From positions 1 through 8,546 of the forward strand of contig JAEXXR010000427.1 in NCBI GenBank assembly GCA_023405705.1: a DNA stretch of 8,546 nucleotides, given 5' to 3'. The translations under genes and the position numbers were made by a program. The notes beneath the pieces were generated by a model. It made no database searches, had not been told where the DNA came from, and saw only the letters and a list, made by a program, of their open reading frames with translations. This DNA is from Actinomycetes bacterium (GTDB taxonomy: Bacteria > Actinomycetota > Thermoleophilia > Solirubrobacterales > Solirubrobacteraceae). Below are positions 1 through 6,696 of this stretch, piece by piece (position 1 is the first letter of the stretch; every line of letters begins with the position of its first letter).

Positions 1-22
1 CCCTCTCACAGGTCCTGCGAAC

Positions 23-3000
23 TCAGCTGACGTCGACCTGCAGGGTCACCGCACCGGTGAATCCCGCGAGGTCGAGCGTCTCGCCGCTGAACGGCACGGA
101 TCTGCCGCTCACCGTCTCTCTCACCGCCGCGATCGCACTGCCGGCGGGCAGGCGCAGCCGCAGCTTCAGCTCTCTCAGGGAGGCCGAGGCCGGCAGCGTC
201 GCCGTCACGTCGATCCGTCTCGACGCCAATCTGGACACGACTCTGTAGGTGACCGCCCCGAACGGGGTCGGCGCTCCGTCGACCGCGATCGTCTTGCCGT
301 CCTGGAGCCACCCGCGCGGCGTCGAGAAGGCGAGCCACAATCTGTCCGGCACGCCGTTCGTCGCCTCGCCGACGTGGACCAGCGCCTCGCGCAGCGCGAC
401 GAGGAAGCCGTCCGCGTTGGAGTTGGTCGGCGGCAGGTACATCGAGCGGAAGTGCTCGCCGCTCACCGGGCCTATCGTGTGGCCCTCGCCGCCGACGAAC
501 GTCTTGCGCGTCATGCCGTGCGCGAGCTTGCCGTACAGCGCCAGCACCAGCTCGTCGGCCTTGTCGTTGGCGGCCAGGAAGCGGACGCGCTCGATCATGT
601 AGACGTTGTCGTCGCCGCTGGTCTTGTAGCCCGGCAGGCCGTTGGGGAAGACCGAGCCGATCGCCGTCGGGTAGTAGTTGAAGCGCTGCAGGCCGAGCAT
701 CAGCGCGCCCTGCTCGCGCGAGTAGCGCCAGATGCTGTCGGCGTCCGTGCTGCCCGGCGTGAAGATGCCGGAGGCGAGCGCGTACGGGTGCAGCAGGTTC
801 CAGTAGGAGCCGGTCTTCGTCCCCGTCACCGGGTCGAACGCCAGCTCTCCGCTGAGCAGGTCGTGCGGGATGAAGGTCGCCGTGCCGACCGTTCTCTTGG
901 AGCTGTCGATCGCGGCGACGAGGCTTCTGCGGAAGCTCTCAGCGATCGGCTCGTATCTGCTCGCCAGCGCCGTCTCGCCGATCAGTCTCCAGACGAGCGC
1001 CATGTCGCGCATCCCGCGCCACCCCACCGTCTGCGCGTGGGTTCCGTAGATTCTCGTCGGGATGTCGCCGCCCTCGTACTCCTTCGGCAGGATGCCGTTG
1101 GGGTCGGCGGCGATCTGGGTCGCCATCGTGCTCATCAGGCTCGAGTAGGTCGCCGTGTTCGCTCTGATGAAAGCGGTGTCGCCGGTCGTGAACCAGTACG
1201 CCGCGGCGTGCGACAGCTTCTCGCCGCGCTCCCAGTTCGGGTACGCGGTGCCCTTGGACAGCGGCAGCAGCGCCTGCAGGCCGCTTCTGGCCGCGTCGCC
1301 GTGGCCGAACTCGGCCAGGCGCTGCAGGGCCGAGCTGCTCTCGGGCTGGTAGTAGCTCTCGTAGGCGTTGCCGTAGCTGTAGCGCCAGTTGAGCTGGAGC
1401 GCCTGGATCAGCAGGTTGCGCTGCGCGTCCATCACCCGCTGCTCGGGCACCGTGAAGCCGGCGCCGGCCGCGAGCTTCGCGTTCCACGCTCCTCTGAGGC
1501 CGCTCAGCGCCGTCGCGTAGCTGGTCGCGTCGGCCGTGAAGGTGCTCGGCGCGGCCGGGTCGACCGGGCGCACGAGGTAGCGCGTCTGGACGGCGCCGCT
1601 GGAGAGGTCGACGGTCGATCTCAGCGTCGTGCCGTTCTCCAGCGACCAGCCGGCGCCGTCGTAGACGACGACGTTGGAGCCGCCGGTGATCGAGCCGCCG
1701 GCGTCGGTCAGGCCGCTGTCGCCGGTGACGACGCGCAGGTCGGCCGTTCTCAGCGCCGAGGTCCCTCTCTGCGCCGTCAGCTTCACGAAGCTGGCCGGCG
1801 TTCTCGTGCCCGGCAGCCAGGCGACGAACGACTCCTGCGTGTAGGCGACGCCGTCGACGTCTCTGTAATTCATCTGCAGCACCGGCAGGTGGCCGTCGGC
1901 GAGCGCCGGCTCCTCCAGCGCCGCCTCGCAGAGGCCGTAGCGCTCGCGGCCGCCGTCGCCGACGAAGGTCGTCATCCGCCGGCCGTCCGATCTGCGGGTC
2001 GCGATCTGGCTGCCGTCGGCGACGTGCAGCGCGCCGGTCTGCGCGAAGGTGTCGGCCTGCGCGTCCCACATCGGGACGTAGAAGACGCCCGAGTCGGTCA
2101 GCTGCGTGCCGGAGGCGCCGGCCGGCGAGCCGACGTCGCGCAGCGGCAGCAGGTAGTCCTTGATGTCGTCGTAGGTCGGGCCGTTCGGCAGTCTCAGCAG
2201 CGCCTCGCCCCACACGTCGGGCTTCGATCTCAGCGCCGTCTCGACGCTCGCGACGTAGCCGCTCGGGAAGCTCGATCTGACGACGCACTGGTCCTCGACG
2301 AGGTCGCTCGTGCTGCTGACGCGCGGGCCGAACGACAGCTCCAGCGCCAGGTCGCGGGTGACCGGGCCGGTCACGTCCCACGCCTGCTGGGTCGCGTCGT
2401 CGGCGCGTCTGGCGACGCGGCCGGTCGTCGTCTCGACCGAGCCGGTCCCGACGACGAGCACGTAGGTGCTGCCCGATCTGACCGGCGCGCCTCTGAAGAG
2501 GACCGAGCGCTTGCCGGTCGGTCCCGCCGCCAGCTCGGCGGAGGCGACGACCGCGCCGCTCGGCGAGCCGTTGCGGACCGTCACCGACAGCGGGCCGTCG
2601 TTGGCCTCCGTCAGCCAGACGGAGGCGTCGTAGAGCGTGCCGTCGAGCGCGGTGAAGGCCTGCGCGGCGACGTCGGCGCCCGACACGGGACCGAAGTCGC
2701 CGCTGGTCGGCGGCTGCGTGTCGCGCGTCAGCGTGCCGCCGCAGAAGTCGACCTGCAGCGCCATCTCCCAGCCGCTCGGTCTCCAGTCGCCGCCGCCTCC
2801 GCCGCCGTCTCTGGCGTAGACGTAGCCGCCCGGCGACGGGATCAGCTCGGCGAGCCCTCTCGTCGCGCCGGGCGCGTTGACCTTGACGATGTACGTGCTG
2901 CCGGCTCTGACCGCGATCGCTCTCGCGAAGGTCACCTCGGCGCGACCTCTGACGCCCGCGGCGATCGTGCCGCTGCCGAGGACGGTGCCGCCGATCGCGC

Positions 3001-3739
3001 TGCCGTCGATCACCGAGACGGTGACGGGCGCGTTGGCCGCTTCCGCGATCCAGACCGCCGCGCGCTCGATCGAGCTGCCGGCGGAGACGAACGAGTCGCC
3101 GAGGTAGTAGCTGCCGTAGATCGCGTTGCCGGGGCCGCCGACGGAGTCCTGCAGGACGGTCGCGGGCGCGCCGAGCGTGCAGGCGCCGGCGCCCGAGCCG
3201 CAGAAGTCGACCTCCATCGCCATGTCCCAGTTGGCCGGTCTCCAGTCGCCGCCTCCGCCGCCGCCGTCTCTGGCGTAGACGAATCTGCTCGCGCCGGCCG
3301 GGATCAGCTCGGCGAGGCCTCTCGTCGCGCCGGGCGCGTTGACCTTGAGGATGTAGTCGGAGCCGGCTCTGACCGCGATCGGGCTGGTCGGCGTCGCGAC
3401 CGCCTTGCCGCTGACGCCGGAGGCGATCGTCGCCGTGCCGACGACGGTCCCGCCGATCGCGGTCCCCTCGATCACCGACAGCGTCACCGGCGCGTTCGCC
3501 GCCTGCTTCATCCAGACGGTCAGGCGCGTGATCGACGTGCCTCTCGCGACGAACGCGTCGCCGAGGTAGTAGCTGCCGTAGACGGCGTTGCCGTCGCCGG
3601 AGACGCTCGGCTGCGCGTAGGTGGCGGGCGCGCCGACCGGACAGGAGGGCGCCTCGGCCCGAGCGGAGGCTGCTGCGATCGTCGAGAGGAGCAGTGCGAC
3701 GACGAGCGTCGTCACTGCTCTGCGAATTCGGCTGCTCAC
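23..3739 (-). CDS. secreted multidomain protein with C-terminal six-hairpin glycosidase-like region
   Basis: This is a 1238-residue protein if translation starts at the GTG at 3739. That start follows a GGAGG Shine-Dalgarno five bases upstream and is the only one that leaves an N-terminal signal peptide: RIRR, then a hydrophobic stretch at about 9-24, then cleavage after ARA at 26-28. A longer ATG frame from 3865 would bury the signal and overlap the dehydrogenase. Residues 33-181 and 187-334 are two closely similar modules, each beginning and ending with Cys. A diverged third copy lies at about 345-472. An uncharacterised, probably beta-rich stretch follows (about 480-760). Residues 765-1125 are helical, with aromatic/acidic motifs such as NAYESYYQPE, NWERGEKLSHA, PKEYEGGDIPTR and SGDDNVYMIE, which resemble (alpha/alpha)6 glycosidases. 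A C-terminal beta domain covers about 1130-1238. An exported polysaccharide- or glycoside-degrading enzyme is inferred. A lyase with the same fold is possible, and neither family nor catalytic residues can be fixed by eye. It is the last gene of the operon, 29 bp after the dehydrogenase. Confidence 0.85.
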   Translation of the reverse strand: MSSRIRRAVTTLVVALLLSTIAAASARAEAPSCPVGAPATYAQPSVSGDGNAVYGSYYLGDAFVARGTSITRLTVWMKQAANAPVTLSVIEGTAIGGTVVGTATIASGVSGKAVATPTSPIAVRAGSDYILKVNAPGATRGLAELIPAGASRFVYARDGGGGGGDWRPANWDMAMEVDFCGSGAGACTLGAPATVLQDSVGGPGNAIYGSYYLGDSFVSAGSSIERAAVWIAEAANAPVTVSVIDGSAIGGTVLGSGTIAAGVRGRAEVTFARAIAVRAGSTYIVKVNAPGATRGLAELIPSPGGYVYARDGGGGGGDWRPSGWEMALQVDFCGGTLTRDTQPPTSGDFGPVSGADVAAQAFTALDGTLYDASVWLTEANDGPLSVTVRNGSPSGAVVASAELAAGPTGKRSVLFRGAPVRSGSTYVLVVGTGSVETTTGRVARRADDATQQAWDVTGPVTRDLALELSFGPRVSSTSDLVEDQCVVRSSFPSGYVASVETALRSKPDVWGEALLRLPNGPTYDDIKDYLLPLRDVGSPAGASGTQLTDSGVFYVPMWDAQADTFAQTGALHVADGSQIATRRSDGRRMTTFVGDGGRERYGLCEAALEEPALADGHLPVLQMNYRDVDGVAYTQESFVAWLPGTRTPASFVKLTAQRGTSALRTADLRVVTGDSGLTDAGGSITGGSNVVVYDGAGWSLENGTTLRSTVDLSSGAVQTRYLVRPVDPAAPSTFTADATSYATALSGLRGAWNAKLAAGAGFTVPEQRVMDAQRNLLIQALQLNWRYSYGNAYESYYQPESSSALQRLAEFGHGDAARSGLQALLPLSKGTAYPNWERGEKLSHAAAYWFTTGDTAFIRANTATYSSLMSTMATQIAADPNGILPKEYEGGDIPTRIYGTHAQTVGWRGMRDMALVWRLIGETALASRYEPIAESFRRSLVAAIDSSKRTVGTATFIPHDLLSGELAFDPVTGTKTGSYWNLLHPYALASGIFTPGSTDADSIWRYSREQGALMLGLQRFNYYPTAIGSVFPNGLPGYKTSGDDNVYMIERVRFLAANDKADELVLALYGKLAHGMTRKTFVGGEGHTIGPVSGEHFRSMYLPPTNSNADGFLVALREALVHVGEATNGVPDRLWLAFSTPRGWLQDGKTIAVDGAPTPFGAVTYRVVSRLASRRIDVTATLPASASLRELKLRLRLPAGSAIAAVRETVSGRSVPFSGETLDLAGFTGAVTLQVDVS
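2738..3643 (-). repeat. tandem duplication encoding two ~150-residue Cys-bounded modules
   Basis: Two tandem copies lie inside the secreted-protein gene, offset by 462 bp (154 codons): one at 3643-3197 and one at 3181-2738. They share long identical peptide stretches, including YGSYYLGD, KVNAPGATRGLAELIP and VYARDGGGGGGDWRP. They are also nearly identical in DNA over parts, for example ggatcagctcggcgag at 2839-2854 and again at 3301-3316. Each copy has Cys at its start (C33, C187) and end (C180, C333), suggesting one disulfide closing each module outside the cell. A third, weaker copy at about 2324-2707 keeps the VWLTEAN-GPLSVTV and VRSGSTYVL patterns but has lost the Cys pair and the Gly tract. 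The pattern suggests jelly-roll-like binding or spacer domains; the family is not recognised with confidence. Confidence 0.85.
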
Positions 3740-3768
3740 GTCATCCTCCAGTCGGACACCGGATCGAT
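3740..3768 (-). promoter_or_regulatory. short intergenic gap with strong ribosome binding site deciding a GTG start
   Basis: The 29-bp gap between the dehydrogenase stop and the secreted-protein start contains GGAGG (complement of 3745-3749), five bases before GTG at 3739. This is the clearest Shine-Dalgarno in the window and is the main reason to prefer GTG over the upstream in-frame ATG at 3865. No hairpin is obvious in the gap, so read-through from the upstream genes is likely. Confidence 0.75.
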
Positions 3769-4722
3769 TCAGGGCACCAGCAGGGTCTTCGCGTGGGCCG
3801 GCGGCCGCTCGAGCAGGTCGAGGAAGACCCCGACGCCCGCGTCGAGCGGCTCGCTTCTGACCCACGCGCTCGTGTCGAGCTGCGCGACGATCTCCAGGGC
3901 GCGCGCGAAGTCGCGCTCCAGGTAGGCGAAGGTTCCGAGCACGCGCTTCTCGCCGCGGATCAGCGCGAGCCCGTCGAAGCCGGCGTCGGCGCCGTGCAGG
4001 CCGATCCAGACGGCGCTGCCGCCCGGGACCAGCAGCTCGGCGGCGTCGCTGCGCGTCTGCGCGCTGCCGACGGCGTCGACGATCACGTCGAACTCGCCGT
4101 CGAGGCGCTGCGCCGTGTGCGCGACGCCGGCGGCGCGAGCGGTCTGGAGGCGCTCCTCGCTGAGGTCGGTGATGACGACCTCGGAGACGCCGAGCCGCTG
4201 CGCGACGAGCGCGGTGGCGAGGCCGAGCATGCCGGCGCCGATCACGCCGACGCGCGCCGGCTGCGGGTCGTGCGCCTGCGCGAGCGCGAGCGCGTGGACG
4301 GCGTTGGCGACCGGCTCTACGAGCGCGCCGTCGGCGAACGAGACGTCAGCTGGGAGCGGCACGCAGCAGGCCTCCGGCAGCGCGACGCGCTCGGCGAAGC
4401 CGCCGTCGCGCTGGACGCCGACGAGCGCGCGCGTGCGGCAGACGTTGCGCAGGCCGCGCAGGCAGCGGTCGCAGGTGCCGCAGGCGATCAGCGGGTTGAC
4501 GGTGACGCGCTCACCGGTGTCGAGCCGGATGCCGGCGAGCTCGTGGCCCATGACGAGCGGCGGGACGCGGAAGGGGCTCTGGCTGCGGAAGCCCTCCAGC
4601 TCCGAGCCGCAGATGCCGACGGCCTTCACCTCGACGACGACCTCGCCCGGGCCGGCGACCGGCTCCGGCTGGTCGGCGCGGTGCTCCAGCGTCAGCGGCG
4701 CGGTGTAGACGATCGCGCGCAT
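3769..4722 (-). CDS. zinc-dependent medium-chain alcohol/polyol dehydrogenase
   Basis: This 317-residue protein is a cytoplasmic NAD(P)-dependent oxidoreductase of the sorbitol/threonine/galactitol-phosphate dehydrogenase type. The catalytic zinc ligands are visible: C38 in GICGSE, H60-E61 in MGHE, and E136 in LVEP. The four structural-zinc cysteines are C81, C84, C87 and C95. The Rossmann nucleotide loop is GVIGAGMLGLAT at 159-170. D186 after the second strand (VVITD) favours NAD+ over NADP+. The GTFAYLERDF segment near 263-272 matches the family's C-terminal part. It is a little shorter than the usual 340-350 residues, but all landmarks are present. The ATG shares one base with the aldolase stop (TGATG), so the two are probably translationally coupled. 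Oxidation of a sugar alcohol, sugar or hydroxy acid is inferred; the exact substrate cannot be read from sequence. Confidence 0.92.
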   Translation of the reverse strand: MRAIVYTAPLTLEHRADQPEPVAGPGEVVVEVKAVGICGSELEGFRSQSPFRVPPLVMGHELAGIRLDTGERVTVNPLIACGTCDRCLRGLRNVCRTRALVGVQRDGGFAERVALPEACCVPLPADVSFADGALVEPVANAVHALALAQAHDPQPARVGVIGAGMLGLATALVAQRLGVSEVVITDLSEERLQTARAAGVAHTAQRLDGEFDVIVDAVGSAQTRSDAAELLVPGGSAVWIGLHGADAGFDGLALIRGEKRVLGTFAYLERDFARALEIVAQLDTSAWVRSEPLDAGVGVFLDLLERPPAHAKTLLVP

Positions 4723-5651
4723 CAGCGCAGCGCCGCCTCCGCCGCGAACGCCTCCAGCACCTCGCGGCGGCGCGGGGCGGCCAGCGGGGTCAGCGGCAGG
4801 CGCAGCTCGTCGGAGTCGATCAGGCCGCGCTCCAGCAGCACCGCCTTGATGACGGCGACGTAGTCGACGCCGCCGAGCGCGCCGTGCAGGAAGGGGGTGA
4901 CCGGGCGGTAGGCGGCGTAGGCGGCCTCCGTCTCGCCGGCGCCCAGCAGCCGCCAGATCTCGGCGGCGCGCGCCGGGTAGATCATCGGCAGCGCGACCAT
5001 CGCACCCGCGGCGCCGCGCGTGAGCTGGTGCCAGAGCACGGCGTCGTCGCCGGCGTGGACGGTCAGGTCGGTCTGCGCGCGCAGCGCCGCGACCTTCTCC
5101 AGCGACGTGTCGGTCACCTTCACGTGCGTCAGGCGCGGGACGGCCGCGGCGATCGCGGCGATGTCGGCGACGCTGAGCGGCGTGTGGTTGGCGACCGGGT
5201 TGTCGTAGAGGCAGAGGTCGGCCGGCGCCTGCTCGCCGATCTCGCCGAGCTGGGCGATCAGGCCCTCGCGCGTGTTGGCGAAGTAGTTGGCGACCGAGAC
5301 GACCAGCAGGTCGGCGCCGGCCTCGCCGGCCGCGTCGAGCAGCCGCCGGCTGTGCTCGATCGAGTTGTCGCCGATCGAGAAGGCGACGCCGCCGACGAGG
5401 TCGCGGCGGGCGCAGGCGGCGTGCAGCAGCGCGATCCGCTCCTCGACGGTGAGGCTGGGGACCTCGCCGACGCTGCCGCCGACGAGCACGCCCGCGACGT
5501 TCCCGGCGAGGTCGTCGAGCACGCGGTCGAAGCTCGCCAGGTCGAGCGCGCCGTCCTTGAACGGCGTCAGCACCGGTGGCAGCAGCCCCGTGACCCGTCT
5601 CGCTTCGCCTGCCGCAGCACCGTTGTGCCGCGACGCCGGAGTTGCGCTCAT
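4722..5651 (-). CDS. DapA/NanA-family class I aldolase or dehydratase
   Basis: This 309-residue TIM-barrel protein belongs to the dihydrodipicolinate synthase / N-acetylneuraminate lyase superfamily, whose members form a Schiff base between lysine and a 2-oxo acid such as pyruvate. The N-terminal GLLPPVLTPF (22-31) is the typical first strand. GGSVGE at 58-63 replaces the usual GTTGE. Y149 in YDNP is the expected proton-shuttle tyrosine and K178 in HVKVTD is the Schiff-base lysine. GDD at 201-203 is also family-like. Loss of the Thr-Thr pair, and the neighbouring dehydrogenase and secreted hydrolase, argue against lysine biosynthesis and for catabolism of a sugar acid (2-keto-3-deoxy acid aldolase/dehydratase or similar). 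It is the first gene of the leftward operon. The start has an AGGAGAGG-like site (5663-5670) about 11 bases upstream. The roughly 20 residues before the first strand are Ala-rich and probably disordered. Confidence 0.93.
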   Translation of the reverse strand: MSATPASRHNGAAAGEARRVTGLLPPVLTPFKDGALDLASFDRVLDDLAGNVAGVLVGGSVGEVPSLTVEERIALLHAACARRDLVGGVAFSIGDNSIEHSRRLLDAAGEAGADLLVVSVANYFANTREGLIAQLGEIGEQAPADLCLYDNPVANHTPLSVADIAAIAAAVPRLTHVKVTDTSLEKVAALRAQTDLTVHAGDDAVLWHQLTRGAAGAMVALPMIYPARAAEIWRLLGAGETEAAYAAYRPVTPFLHGALGGVDYVAVIKAVLLERGLIDSDELRLPLTPLAAPRRREVLEAFAAEAALR

Positions 5652-5689
5652 CGCCTCTCAGACCTCTCCTCGAACAGCTGACGAGCGGC

Positions 5690-5718
5690 ACCGTATCAGA
5701 ATGAAAGAGAGCTTTCAG
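5690..5718 (-). promoter_or_regulatory. predicted promoter of the aldolase-dehydrogenase-glycosidase operon
   Basis: Read on the minus strand, CTGAAA (5718-5713) and TACGGT (5695-5690) are separated by exactly 17 bases. They match the -35 TTGACA at 4 of 6 positions and the actinobacterial -10 pattern TAnnnT. Transcription would start near 5683, leaving a leader of about 32 bases with the Shine-Dalgarno at 5663-5670. The -35 and part of the spacer coincide with the inverted repeat at 5702-5717, the usual geometry for repression. This was identified by eye only. Confidence 0.5.
5702..5717. promoter_or_regulatory. inverted repeat TGAAAG-AGAG-CTTTCA, candidate IclR operator
   Basis: This is a perfect 6-bp inverted repeat with a 4-bp centre. 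An inverted copy of its left part (TGAAAGAG, 5702-5709) occurs as CTCTTTCA at 5756-5763, 54 bp away or about five helical turns. IclR-family proteins bind short palindromes in the promoter between themselves and their target. Here the site overlaps the -35 and spacer of the leftward promoter, so the regulator encoded at 5822-6628 is the natural candidate ligand (inference). Confidence 0.5.
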
Positions 5719-5737
5719 ATTTTTCGCCAGAGGTCTT

Positions 5738-5750
5738 CCGAATTTTTCGG
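5738..5750. promoter_or_regulatory. inverted repeat CCGAA-TTT-TTCGG, second candidate operator
   Basis: This is a perfect 5-bp inverted repeat around TTT in an AT-rich island of otherwise GC-rich DNA. The octamer ATTTTTCG occurs inside it (5742-5749) and again at 5719-5726, 23 bp away. It sits between the leftward promoter and the regulator gene and could be a second binding site or part of the regulator's own promoter region. No convincing -35/-10 pair for the rightward regulator could be found in the rest of the gap. Confidence 0.35.
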
Positions 5751-5821
5751 CACCCCTCTTTCACTCTCCTTGGTATCGTCCGCCGTACCGTCATTCAGCC
5801 GTCTTCCGGGGGATCTAGTCG

Positions 5822-6628
5822 ATGACCGTTCCAGCGCAGCCAGAGGAGCCGAAGACCACAGCGGTCCAGGCCGTGCAGCGGACCCTGCGCCTGCTGCAGG
5901 ACCTCGGCGACGCCGGTGCGATCGGCGCCCCGCTGGCCGCGCTCGCCCGCTCCGCAGGCCTCAGCGAGGCGACCGCGCTGCGTTACCTGCGGACGCTCGT
6001 CGACGGCGAGTTCGTCGAGTACGACGAGCCGACCGCGCGCTACCGGCTCGGGCTCGGGGTGCTCGTGCTCGGCGAGCGCGCGCTCGGCGACGTCGACCCG
6101 CGGCCGCTCGTGCTGCCGCAGATGGAGCGGCTGCGCGACGCCTGGGGCCACACCGTCAACCTCGCCGCCTTCCGCAACGGCCGGATCGTGCTGATCGAGG
6201 CGATGGAGGGCAACCGCTCGATCAAGAAGGGCGCCCAGGTCGGCGAGGAGGACCAGCTCCACTCGACCGCGCTCGGCAAGGCGCTGCTGGCGAGCCTCCC
6301 GCGCGAGCGCGCCCTGGCGCTGCTCGCCGACCACGGGATGCCGGCGACGACCGAGCACACGATCACGTCGATCGCCGCGATGGAGGCCGAGCTCGACCGC
6401 GTCGCCGCGCGCGGCTACGCGACCGACGAGGAGGAGGCCGAGCTGGGCCTGCGCTGCGTCGGCGTCGCGATCCGCGACCGCCGCGGCACGCCCTCCTACG
6501 GCATCTCCGTCAGCGCCGTGCAGCCGGTCGACCACGACAGCGCCGAGATCGGCGAGGCGCTCGTCGAGACCGCGGCCGAGCTGTCGCGCCGGCTCGGCTA
6601 CCGGGCCGAGGCGACGCCGGTCGGCTGA
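5822..6628 (+). CDS. IclR-family transcriptional regulator (divergent from the catabolic operon)
   Basis: This is a 268-residue DNA-binding regulator. Residues 14-78 form the winged helix-turn-helix, starting AVQAVQRTLRLLQDL, with the recognition region LSEATALRYLRTLV and the wing FVEYDEPTARYRLG. Residues 85-262 form the effector-binding domain, with family landmarks HSTALGKALLAS at 147-158 and GYATDEEEAELGLRCVGVAI at 198-217. Length is typical for IclR proteins. GGGGGA at 5808-5813 lies eight bases before the ATG. The gene is divergent from the aldolase gene across 170 bp carrying palindromes, which suggests local control, most simply repression relieved by a pathway intermediate. It contains no AGA arginine codon, unlike the secreted-protein gene. 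Confidence 0.95.
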   Translation: MTVPAQPEEPKTTAVQAVQRTLRLLQDLGDAGAIGAPLAALARSAGLSEATALRYLRTLVDGEFVEYDEPTARYRLGLGVLVLGERALGDVDPRPLVLPQMERLRDAWGHTVNLAAFRNGRIVLIEAMEGNRSIKKGAQVGEEDQLHSTALGKALLASLPRERALALLADHGMPATTEHTITSIAAMEAELDRVAARGYATDEEEAELGLRCVGVAIRDRRGTPSYGISVSAVQPVDHDSAEIGEALVETAAELSRRLGYRAEATPVG

Positions 6629-6650
6629 GCGAGCCGTCCGCGCCTCGCTC
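6627..6650. terminator. possible hairpin between convergent regulator genes
   Basis: GAGCGAG (6627-6633) pairs perfectly with CTCGCTC (6644-6650) around a 10-base loop, beginning inside the stop codon of the first IclR gene. It lies in the 68-bp convergent gap where a bidirectional terminator would be expected. There is no T tract on either side and GC-rich DNA forms such stems easily, so the call is weak. Confidence 0.25.
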
Positions 6651-6696
6651 CCGCGCTCGCCGGTCGATCGCCCGCCACTCGCCGCGCGCCGGCCGC

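Noticed and set aside
3241..3270. GCC/GCT-rich run that resembles a simple-sequence or CRISPR-like repeat
   Set aside because: It is the hexaglycine codon run inside the duplicated modules and occurs only twice, 462 bp apart, with no spacer-repeat pattern.
3740..3865. Upstream ATG start for the secreted protein, adding 42 residues
   Set aside because: It would overlap the dehydrogenase coding region, lacks a ribosome binding site, and would place a charged Arg-rich stretch ahead of a clear signal peptide.
374..3925. Plus-strand open frame of 1183 codons opposite the secreted-protein gene
   Set aside because: Its translation is a monotonous Arg/Ala/Val/Asp-rich shadow without domains, as expected opposite a GC-rich gene. 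The minus strand has a signal peptide, repeats and a Shine-Dalgarno.
3694..4863. Plus-strand open frame of 389 codons over the dehydrogenase gene
   Set aside because: Low-complexity Arg/Ala/Asp translation opposite a clear zinc dehydrogenase; no recognisable domain or ribosome binding site.
3769..5691. Single 640-residue fusion frame joining an Arg-rich N-terminal part to the dehydrogenase
   Set aside because: The N-terminal half is an out-of-frame reading of the DapA-family gene. The dehydrogenase starts at its own ATG at 4722, overlapping the aldolase stop.
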